Part shown: positions 57,720 through 64,000 of the stretch, piece by piece
How the letters are laid out: the number at the start of each line of letters is the position of its first letter
Numbering within the stretch: the first letter of the stretch is position 1
Source: an uncultured Collinsella sp.
Lineage (GTDB): Bacteria > Actinomycetota > Coriobacteriia > Coriobacteriales > Coriobacteriaceae
NCBI GenBank assembly: GCA_900754525.1
Contig: CAAEDE010000004.1
Span: 27,414 to 91,413, forward strand
Direction: 5' to 3'
DNA length: 64,000 bases
The notes under the pieces: model-generated
What the model saw: the letters and a program-made list of their open reading frames with translations, nothing else
Databases searched by the model: none
Told to the model about the DNA's origin: nothing
Position numbers and translations under genes: made by a program

Positions 57720-58433
57720 ATGACGGACTGTCGTTTCTCGCGTTTGCTTGCAAAACTGGAGATCCCGCTGTTGTTGGCGGTGCCGGCGGTGATGGCTGCC
57801 GCGTTGCTGGCGGGTGTTGAGCAGGCAGCGTTGGCCATGCTTGTCGTGGTGGCGCTGGTGCTTGCGCTGTTCTTTGCGGGCTATGAGGCATCGCGTCCAG
57901 GCCTGCGCCAGATTATGCCCACGCTGGTGCTGGCGGCGCTGGCGGCGGCGGGGCGCATTCTGTTTGGGCCCATTCCCGACTTTAAACCGGTGAGCGCCAT
58001 CGCCATTATCGCGGGGGCGACGCTTGGCCGCCGCAATGGTTTTATGGTTGGCGCGCTGGCGGCGCTGACCAGCAATTTCTTTTTTGGACAGGGCATGTGG
58101 ACGCCGTGGCAGATGTATGCCTGGGGGCTCGTGGGATACGTTGGCGGTGCGCTGGCGTATGCGGGTGCGTTCGACCGCGCCGACGGCACCGTGCGCATGC
58201 CAGCACTGCTGGCGTACGGCTTTGCGTCGGGCCTGCTCTATGGCGTCGTGATCAACGCGTATGACATCATTGGTTTTGTACAGCCGCTTACCTGGGCGGG
58301 TGCCGTGGCGCGTCTTGCCACGGCAGTGCCGTTCGATATCACGCACGGACTCGCGACCTGCGTGTTTTTGGCCGCCCTGTACAAGCCCTGGTGTCGCCGC
58401 ATCAACCGAGTCGTCGTGAAATACGGGCTGTAG
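57720..58433 (+). CDS. ECF transporter substrate-binding (S) component
   Basis: A 237-residue membrane protein with about six hydrophobic segments, including the repeated glycine/alanine-rich helices and GRRNGFMVGALAALTSNFFFGQGMWTPWQMYAWGLVGYVGG that recall S-components. The substrate cannot be read; cobalamin (CbrT-type) systems show a similar permease-fused ATPase-S order, but I see no cobalamin riboswitch upstream. The ATG at 57720 follows the ATPase stop by 4 bp. A hairpin follows the gene. Confidence 0.75.
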   Translation: MTDCRFSRLLAKLEIPLLLAVPAVMAAALLAGVEQAALAMLVVVALVLALFFAGYEASRPGLRQIMPTLVLAALAAAGRILFGPIPDFKPVSAIAIIAGATLGRRNGFMVGALAALTSNFFFGQGMWTPWQMYAWGLVGYVGGALAYAGAFDRADGTVRMPALLAYGFASGLLYGVVINAYDIIGFVQPLTWAGAVARLATAVPFDITHGLATCVFLAALYKPWCRRINRVVVKYGL

Positions 58434-58458
58434 GGCATTTCGCGTTCCCTCACGAACT

Positions 58459-58566
58459 TGCGGTGGAATAGCTCTCGTTTTGGCTATTTGCTGCCCAAAC
58501 AGGAACTATTCCACCGCACCTTATAGGGGGAGAGGGGTCACATGATCTGTTTTCCTCTGTCCCCTA
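58459..58566. repeat. Palindromic repeats after ECF operon
   Basis: TGCGGTGGAATAG (58459-58471) pairs perfectly with CTATTCCACCGCA (58506-58518) around a 34-nt loop with its own weak pairing. Then AGAGGGGTCACATGATC and CTCTGTCCCCTAGAGG form a looser GGGAC-family motif to 58566. It is non-coding. Confidence 0.7.
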
Positions 58567-58582
58567 GAGGAATTACTTGGGG

Positions 58583-59401
58583 CTAGAGCTCTAGCGTGAG
58601 GGTGACGGGGCAGTGGTCGCTTCCGAAGATATCGCCGCGGATGCCGGTGTCGCGTACGTTGTCGGCGATTGCATCGCTTACCAGGAAGTAGTCGATGCGC
58701 CAGCCTGCGTTGTTCTTGCGAGCATTAAAGCGGTAGCTCCACCAGCTGTAGACGCCCCCGACGTTCGGATTAGCCGCGCGCCAGGTATCGGTAAAGCCGG
58801 CGTTGAGCAGCTCGGTGAACTTGCCGCGCTCCTCGTCCGAAAAGCCTGCGTTGCCGCGGTTGGACTTGGGGTTCTTAAGGTCGATCTCCTCGTGCGCTAC
58901 GTTAAAGTCGCCGCAAGTTACGACGGGCTTGCCGGTCTCGCGCTCGAGCGCGTTCAAAAAGCCGCGGTAGGCATCGTCCCAGGCCATGCGCACATCGATG
59001 CGCGCGAGTTCGTTTTGCGCGTTGGGCGTGTAGACATCCACAAACCAAAACTTGTCGAACTCCAACGCGCAAACGCGGCCCTCGGTTGCGGCTTGGGCGA
59101 CGAGCTCGGCCGCCTCGCCCTCGCCGGCGTAGGGTAACAGCGCGTCGGCGTGCAGCACGCGCAGCGGTTCCTGGCGGCTAAAGACCGCAGTGCCCGAATA
59201 GCCTTTACGCTCGGCGTAGCTCCAGGTTTGGCGATAGCCGGGCAGGTCAATATCAACCTGGCCTTCTTGCAACTTGGTCTCTTGCAGCGCCAGGATATCG
59301 ACGTCGAGTTCTTGCGCGATCTGGATAAAGCTCGGGTCCTTTTTGAGCACGGCGCGCAGGCCGTTGACGTTCCACGAGGCGAAAGTGTAAGTCTGAGGCA
59401 T
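58583..59401 (-). CDS. xthA: Exodeoxyribonuclease III
   Basis: An AP endonuclease/3'-exonuclease for base-excision repair. It has 272 residues. The ExoIII/EEP fold shows SWNVNGLRAVLKKDP, LALQETKLQEGQVD, VTCGDFNVAHEEIDLKNPKSN, WWSYRFNARKNNAGWRIDYFLVS and SDHCPVTL, covering the metal and catalytic residues. It is a single minus-strand gene. Confidence 0.95.
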   Translation of the reverse strand: MPQTYTFASWNVNGLRAVLKKDPSFIQIAQELDVDILALQETKLQEGQVDIDLPGYRQTWSYAERKGYSGTAVFSRQEPLRVLHADALLPYAGEGEAAELVAQAATEGRVCALEFDKFWFVDVYTPNAQNELARIDVRMAWDDAYRGFLNALERETGKPVVTCGDFNVAHEEIDLKNPKSNRGNAGFSDEERGKFTELLNAGFTDTWRAANPNVGGVYSWWSYRFNARKNNAGWRIDYFLVSDAIADNVRDTGIRGDIFGSDHCPVTLTLEL

Positions 59402-59514
59402 GGTGTCCTTTCGACGGGGTTGGCAGGCTTAAGATTAACGCAACAAGGGCGAGACGTAGTCCGCGAGCGACGGTGTAGGCGCCGTCGCCCGACCAACAAG
59501 GACGGAGGACTCAT

Positions 59515-60267
59515 ATGACGCAGGCGATAACGGACTCCAAACAGGCCTCCGCCGCGCTGGCGGAGCTGTTCGGCACCCACAAGCGCGTGGTCTTCTTTGG
59601 CGGCGCGGGCGTTTCCACGGCGAGTGGCATCTCCGATTTCCGTAGCGTGGACGGCCTGTATCACCAGCAGTTTGCCTATCCGCCCGAGACCATGCTGTCG
59701 CATAGCTTTTACGAGGCGCATCCTGCCGAGTTCTTCGACTTTTACCGCACCAAGATGATCGCGCTTGGCGCCAAGCCCAACCGCTGCCACACCAAGCTGG
59801 CCGAGCTGGAGCGCGCCGGCAAGCTAAATGCCGTGGTGACACAAAATATCGACGGCCTGCATCAGATGGCCGGCTCACAGCGAGTGTTTGAGCTGCACGG
59901 ATCGGTCCATCGCAACATTTGCCAGTCGTGCGGCGCGGTCTATAGCGCCGAGTGGATTTGCTCGCGCGAGCACGAGGATGCCGCGGGCGTGCCCGCGTGC
60001 CCCGCGTGCGGCGGCCGCATCAAGCCCGATGTGGTGCTCTACGAAGAGCCACTCGACGAGCATGTGTTGACCGGTGCCGTTGCCGCCATCGCCGCGGCCG
60101 ATGCCCTCATTGTGGGCGGGACCTCGCTCGTGGTGTATCCGGCGGCGGGCCTTACGCGTTACTTTACCGGCGATACGCTGGCCATATGCAACCTTGCTCC
60201 CACCGATCAGGATGCAAATGCCGACCTGCTGATTTCTTGCGACATCGCGGCCGCGTTTGCGTTCTAG
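59515..60267 (+). CDS. Sirtuin, NAD-dependent protein deacylase
   Basis: A 250-residue Sir2 enzyme that removes acyl groups from lysines using NAD+. Motifs are GGAGVSTASGISDFRS, TQNIDGLHQMAGS with catalytic histidine in FELHGSVHRN, and a zinc site CQSCGAV...CPACGG. GTSLVVYPAAGL completes the NAD pocket. It could be SirTM-like or CobB-like; no linked macrodomain or lipoyl gene is adjacent, so the substrate is unknown. folP-folK follows after 95 bp. Confidence 0.94.
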   Translation: MTQAITDSKQASAALAELFGTHKRVVFFGGAGVSTASGISDFRSVDGLYHQQFAYPPETMLSHSFYEAHPAEFFDFYRTKMIALGAKPNRCHTKLAELERAGKLNAVVTQNIDGLHQMAGSQRVFELHGSVHRNICQSCGAVYSAEWICSREHEDAAGVPACPACGGRIKPDVVLYEEPLDEHVLTGAVAAIAAADALIVGGTSLVVYPAAGLTRYFTGDTLAICNLAPTDQDANADLLISCDIAAAFAF

Positions 60268-60362
60268 CCCGTGTGCGCGGATACAATAGAAAGACTGAGT
60301 GCAAAGCGACCCCGCCGCCAGCTCTCCAAGCTCGGCGGCGTGGGCATTTTAGGAGGATGTTC

Positions 60363-62105
60363 ATGGCGAACGACAGCAAGACATGGCGGTGCGGAAAGTA
60401 CGAGCTCAGCTTTGACCGTCCGCGCATCATGGGCGTCCTCAACGTGACGCCCGATTCGTTTAGCGATGGCGGGGAACACTTCGACCCCGATGCCGCCATC
60501 GAGTACGGCCTGGCGATGCTCGACGCCGGCGCCGACATCATCGACGTGGGCGGCGAGTCCACGCGCCCTGGTTTTACCCCGGTCAACCCCGATGAGGAAG
60601 CGCGCCGCGTGCTGCCCGTGGTGCGCGCGCTGGCCAAGGAGGGCGCCATCGTCTCGATCGACACGCGTCATGTGGCGGTTGCCAAGGCGGCCGTGCGCTG
60701 CGGCGCCTCGATCGTCAACGACGTGACCGGCTTCACCGATCCCAAGATGGTCGAGTTTGTTAAGACGAGTACCTGCGGCGTCATCGTGATGCATGCCGGC
60801 GAGGTCGCCGCGCCCGCACGCACGCACGCAACGGTGCAGCTCGATACCTCGGCAGCGGCGCTTGTTGCCGAGAAGGCGCGCGAGGCGGCTGCCGAGGCCG
60901 CGCGTGAGGCCGAGAAGCCGGCTCGCCGCCGTCGCGGCAAGTTGCTGGGCGAGCCTAAGCCGGAGGCCAAGCTTCCGGGCGGCGTGGTGCAGCCCTCGTT
61001 GCCGTTTGGCGAACCGGAGCCCACGTCCGAGCCTTCAAGCGAGCAGGAGACGCCGGCCGCCGAGCAGGCTACTGCCGCCGAGACCGTCGCGCCCGCGCCC
61101 GAGGCCACGCCCGCAGCCACCGAGGCCGCATCGGAGTCCAATGACCGCCTGGCCGCCATGATGCGCCGCAGCGCCCGCCGCGAGGAAGCCTACGTGCCCA
61201 CCTCGCAGCTCCGCCGCTTCACCCTGCCCGATTCGGCGCCCATCATGCGCCGCGTCATGGGCTTTCTGTCCGACCAGGCCCGCACGCTCATCCATGCCGG
61301 CGTGTCGCGCGACCGCATCTGCATCGATCCTGGCCCGGGCTTTGGTAAGTCGGCTAACGAGGACATCGTCATCCAGCGCGAGACTGCCAAGATGGCGTCA
61401 CTGGGCTATCCGCTCATGTGCGCCGTGTCGCGCAAGCGCTTTGTGGGCGCCGTCTCGGGCGTGACCGAGGCCGCCGAGCGCGATGCCGCTACGTTTGGCG
61501 TGTGCCTGGGCGCCATCCAGGCCGGTGCCAACATCGTGCGCGTGCACGACGCCGCGGGTTTTGCGCAGTTCCTGAACGGCTACTGGGCGGTTGCCAAGCC
61601 GCAGCCGCGCCGCGCGTTTGTGGCCGTGGGCTCCAACCTGGGGCATCGCTGCGACAACATCCGCGCCGCCCGCGAGATGATCGCCGAGATTCCACTCACC
61701 TGCGTGTCCAACTCCTCCAAGATTTACGAGAGCGAGCCGGCCTACGAGACGCGCCAGGACGCGTTTGCCAACGCCGTCATCGAGATCAAGACCGAGCTGG
61801 CGCCGCTGGTGCTGCTCGACGAGCTCATGAAGATCGAGGCCGAGCTGGGGCGCGACCGCTCCAAAAAGGCCAAGGCCAACGGTCCGCGCACCATCGACCT
61901 GGACCTGCTGTGGATGGACGGCGAGACCCACGGCGGCAAAAAGCTGCGCCTGCCGCATCCGCTGATCGGCGAACGCGACTTTGTGCTGGTGCCGCTCGAG
62001 GACCTGATGCACGACCCGGCGCGGTTCTTCCGCTACAACGGTGTCGAGGTCAAGGAGCCCGAGGACCGCGTGGGCCATATCGTGGGCGAATTGGGGCGTA
62101 TGTAG
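60363..62105 (+). CDS. FolP-FolK fusion (dihydropteroate synthase / HPPK) with large insertion
   Basis: A 580-residue protein that would carry out two successive folate steps. DHPS motifs are GVLNVTPDSFSDGG (24-37), DVGGESTRPG (61-70), SIDTRHVAVAKAAV and ASIVNDVTGF, then VIVMHAG (140-146). About 140 Ala/Glu/Pro-rich residues (about 148-288) then interrupt the DHPS barrel before FLSDQARTLIHAGVSRDRICIDPGPGFGKS. HPPK begins near residue 415 (RAFVAVGSNLGHRCDNIRAA) with ESEPAYETRQDAFANAV and GPRTIDLDLLW. The order DHPS then HPPK is the reverse of many known fusions. AGGAGGATG leads to the ATG at 60363; the frame is open further upstream, but that part overlaps the sirtuin. Confidence 0.92.
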   Translation: MANDSKTWRCGKYELSFDRPRIMGVLNVTPDSFSDGGEHFDPDAAIEYGLAMLDAGADIIDVGGESTRPGFTPVNPDEEARRVLPVVRALAKEGAIVSIDTRHVAVAKAAVRCGASIVNDVTGFTDPKMVEFVKTSTCGVIVMHAGEVAAPARTHATVQLDTSAAALVAEKAREAAAEAAREAEKPARRRRGKLLGEPKPEAKLPGGVVQPSLPFGEPEPTSEPSSEQETPAAEQATAAETVAPAPEATPAATEAASESNDRLAAMMRRSARREEAYVPTSQLRRFTLPDSAPIMRRVMGFLSDQARTLIHAGVSRDRICIDPGPGFGKSANEDIVIQRETAKMASLGYPLMCAVSRKRFVGAVSGVTEAAERDAATFGVCLGAIQAGANIVRVHDAAGFAQFLNGYWAVAKPQPRRAFVAVGSNLGHRCDNIRAAREMIAEIPLTCVSNSSKIYESEPAYETRQDAFANAVIEIKTELAPLVLLDELMKIEAELGRDRSKKAKANGPRTIDLDLLWMDGETHGGKKLRLPHPLIGERDFVLVPLEDLMHDPARFFRYNGVEVKEPEDRVGHIVGELGRM

Positions 62106-62807
62106 ATGATCGAGATGAATGCTGTTGCCGCCGGCACCGAGCTCGACGCGGCGCGTGACGCAGGCCGCGAGGGCGTGTCCGCGGGCTGGTGCGCGTGGAG
62201 CGCGGGCGATGCTTCGCTGGCGTTTTCGCTGGTTGTGCGTCCGGACGTGAACATGCATGCCTTCCACGGCCTGCCGTTTGTGGCGGCGATGGGCATGATG
62301 GATGCGCTTGTGGGCACGGCTTCGACGCCGGGGTTGGGCCTTGCCGGTAAGGTGGGTATCCAGTGGCCGAGCGATATCGTGTGCGGTGCGCCTGCGTTTG
62401 AGGCGCCGCTCGCGCGTGTTGCCGTGAACGGCGGTGCCGGTGCTGCGGGCATGTTCGGTGTCGTGACGGTGGATATTGAGCGTTCGGCGTTGAGCGAGCT
62501 CGGTGTGGATGTGGCTGACGAAGCGCTGGTCGAGGCGTTGGCCGTCGCCGTGCTGACCCGTGTGGACACCTGGGCGGTTGTTGCCAACACGTCGCAGGGC
62601 GCCGCAGGCCCGCTGGCCCCCGTGCTGGGCGAGTACTTCGACATGGTGCCGCTGCTGGGCCGCCAAGTTGCGGCGGTGTCGCCCAACGGCTTGCCGCTTG
62701 CGGTCGGTGTGTTTGCGGGCCTGGACATCTGGGGTCGCGCGACCATCAAGACCGATGCCGGCGAGCAAGAGTTTCCGCCCGAGGCCGTGCACATTCGCGG
62801 ACTGTAA
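62106..62807 (+). CDS. Divergent biotin/lipoate ligase-fold (BPL_LplA_LipB-like) protein
   Basis: A 233-residue protein. The pattern ASLAFSLVVRPDVNMHAFHGLPFVAAMGMMDAL...KVGIQWPSDIVCGAPAFE...GMFGVVTVDIE resembles the catalytic core of BirA (GxxLxxSL, KWPNDI, xxGIxI). However the usual GRGRRGR nucleotide loop is missing, KWPND is replaced by QWPSD and there is no DNA-binding domain. It may be a non-catalytic or altered ligase. It begins directly after the folP-folK stop and converges on coaX, a neighbour often found near birA. Function is unsure. Confidence 0.5.
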   Translation: MIEMNAVAAGTELDAARDAGREGVSAGWCAWSAGDASLAFSLVVRPDVNMHAFHGLPFVAAMGMMDALVGTASTPGLGLAGKVGIQWPSDIVCGAPAFEAPLARVAVNGGAGAAGMFGVVTVDIERSALSELGVDVADEALVEALAVAVLTRVDTWAVVANTSQGAAGPLAPVLGEYFDMVPLLGRQVAAVSPNGLPLAVGVFAGLDIWGRATIKTDAGEQEFPPEAVHIRGL

Positions 62808-62846
62808 CGCGAGGCACTTGCGCTCAAAGATGACGATGACAACAAG

Positions 62847-62879
62847 ACCCTCCTTGGCCTGTGCCGGGGAGGGTTTCGC
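62847..62879. terminator. Hairpin between convergent genes
   Basis: ACCCTCC (62847-62853) pairs with GGAGGGT (62868-62874) with TTTCG following. It could end the folP unit; it is short. Confidence 0.5.
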
Positions 62880-62952
62880 CTATCTGGGGAATAGGCTTGG
62901 CGAACGTTTGCGGGGACTGTGGCATCGGGCGTGCTCGACTTAAGCCCCTGCC

Positions 62953-63726
62953 TTACCCCAGCTCCTGCATGCGGCGGTAGATTTCGCAGATGCCTTTGAT
63001 GGTGAGCTGTCCGTCGACCACGTCGAAGGCATCGGTCGAATCGGCGACGATGCCGGCGAGACCGCCCGTGGCGATAACGGTGGCATCCTCGCGGCCCAGC
63101 TCGCGCTTCATGCGCGCGACCAGGCCCTCAGCCATGGCGGCGGCGCCCGTTACGGCGCCGACCTTGATGCACTCCTCGGTATCGCGGCCGATGGCGTGCT
63201 CGGGCGCCTCGAGCGGAACGCTGGCGAGCTTGGCGGCTCGGGCGGCGAGCGCGTCCATCGAAATGCGGATGCCCGGCGCAATCGCTCCACCAATGTAATA
63301 ACCGTCCTCATCGATGACGTCGATATTGGTCGCGGTGCCAAAGTCCACCACGATTGCCGGCGCGCCGTAGAAAGTTTCGGCCGCAACGGCGTTAGCGACG
63401 CGATCGGCGCCTACGGCCTGGGGACGCGCCGCGCGCAGCTTGGTCACCGCGGCCGTCTGCGGTCCGATGACGATGGCGTCTGCGGCAATGCGGTCGGCCA
63501 CGGCGTGCCATTCGCGCGAGAGCTGCGGCACCACGCCCGCAAAGGCGATCGCGTCGACCGCGTCGAGCGAAAGGCCGTACATCTTAAAGAAGCCCATCAG
63601 GCGCACGTGGATCTCGTCGGCGGTATAGGAGCGGTCGGTGGGCATACGCCACGACTGCACCAGCTCGTCTCCGTCAAACAGGCCCATGGCCGTCTGCGTG
63701 TTTCCCATATCGATAGCGAGCAGCAT
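62953..63726 (-). CDS. coaX: Type III pantothenate kinase
   Basis: Phosphorylates pantothenate, the first step of CoA synthesis. It has 257 residues. The ASKHA-fold motifs are LLAIDMGNTQTAMGLFDG at the start, GADRVANAVAA in the middle and IVVDFGTATNIDVIDEDG with IGGAIAPGI. The type III family needs no feedback motif. It is minus-strand and converges with the biotin-ligase-like gene. Confidence 0.95.
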   Translation of the reverse strand: MLLAIDMGNTQTAMGLFDGDELVQSWRMPTDRSYTADEIHVRLMGFFKMYGLSLDAVDAIAFAGVVPQLSREWHAVADRIAADAIVIGPQTAAVTKLRAARPQAVGADRVANAVAAETFYGAPAIVVDFGTATNIDVIDEDGYYIGGAIAPGIRISMDALAARAAKLASVPLEAPEHAIGRDTEECIKVGAVTGAAAMAEGLVARMKRELGREDATVIATGGLAGIVADSTDAFDVVDGQLTIKGICEIYRRMQELG

Positions 63727-63863
63727 GTCTACTCCCGGTGTTGGAATAAAAGGACGCGCACCATTGTATACGTGCCGTCGACGGCGCTCGGCTGCGATTC
63801 GTTTACGGTGATAGGGGCTGAGGGGTTTTAAATATGAAGGAATTATGCTCTACGAGATTTTCC

Positions 63864-63892
63864 TTGCCGTTTACCGAACTCCCGCGTAATAT
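63864..63892 (+). promoter_or_regulatory. Promoter of initiator tRNA
   Basis: TTGCCG (63864-63869), a 17-bp spacer and TAATAT (63887-63892) lie 31 bp before the tRNA. Confidence 0.7.
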
Positions 63893-63923
63893 TCTTTCTT
63901 GCGCACATGAGGCGCCCAGACAT

Positions 63924-64000
63924 TGCGGGGTGGAGCAGTCTGGTAGCTCGCCGGGCTCATAACCCGGAGGTCGTAGGTTCAAATCCTGCCCCCGCGACCA
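63924..64000 (+). tRNA. Initiator tRNA-fMet (CAT)
   Basis: A 77-nt tRNA ending at the window edge with an encoded CCA. Initiator hallmarks are three G-C pairs in the anticodon stem (GGG/CCC around CTCATAA) and a non-Watson-Crick first pair. Position 1 is T and 72 is G, where E. coli has C1 and A72. Confidence 0.93.

Noticed and set aside
59952..60362. Upstream extension of folP-folK
   Set aside because: It overlaps the sirtuin in another frame; AGGAGGATG and the family start support 60363.

Overview
The window is a GC-rich chromosomal segment centred on the replication origin of a bacterium. The core order rpmH-rnpA-yidD-yidC-jag (minus strand) | dnaA-dnaN-recF-DUF721/dciA-gyrB-gyrA (plus strand), a class B sortase, ECF-type uptake genes, an NfnAB-like transhydrogenase pair and strong GC bias fit a Gram-positive actinobacterial-type genome. 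From family knowledge the best match is the class Coriobacteriia, probably a Collinsella relative. That placement is inferred from gene content; no search was run.

Layout. 1-1650: the classic left flank of oriC on the minus strand (jag fragment, yidC, yidD, rnpA, rpmH). 1651-5329: a bipartite origin. DnaA-box-like TTTTCAACA motifs lie upstream of an unusual gene (GHKL ATPase + Q/P/Y/M-rich linker + winged helix) and again between dnaA and dnaN, where a box, a spacer and a DnaA-trio run resemble the B. subtilis basal unwinding site. 5330-12987: dnaN, recF, dciA-like, gyrB, gyrA. 13.0-19.5 kb: a very long hairpin, tRNA-Ile, a bifunctional nuclease, two small unknowns, typA, a membrane-anchored repeat protein, a TRIC-like channel, two tRNA-Ser genes and an inverted 3' remnant of one of them. 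20-23.3 kb: rpsF-ssb-rpsR-rplI-dnaB. 23.4-42.3 kb: mainly nucleotide synthesis (purA, purD, carAB, purE, purF, purM, purN) interleaved with a Nudix hydrolase, an ABC exporter, a sortase B, a MoaE-like protein and a CmpB-like membrane protein. 42.4-48.8 kb: a PTS EIIA, a parvulin-type foldase, YqeY, a polar amino-acid ABC transporter and a cytidylate-kinase-like protein. 48.9-55.0 kb (minus): nfnB-nfnA, pth, prs, glmU. 55.2-64 kb: an ECF transporter operon, xthA, a sirtuin, a FolP-FolK fusion, a divergent biotin-ligase-like protein, coaX and an initiator tRNA.

Most genes to the right of oriC are on the plus strand and those to its left on the minus strand, so they run with replication. Functions cluster around DNA replication (DnaA, DnaN, RecF, DciA, gyrase, Ssb, DnaB), translation, and purine/pyrimidine supply (PurADEFMN, CarAB, Prs). 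A PyrR-type hairpin sits directly on the carA ribosome-binding site.

The intergenic DNA is unusually structured. There are four long (about 90-190 bp) palindromes, at least three of which share a conserved loop core although their arms differ, and a second family of GGGAC-containing palindromes resembling REP elements. No transposase, integrase, CRISPR array or prophage was recognised. The most novel candidates are the GHKL/winged-helix protein embedded in the origin, the divergent DnaA DNA-recognition motif that accompanies non-canonical boxes, and the conserved-loop/variable-arm palindromes.
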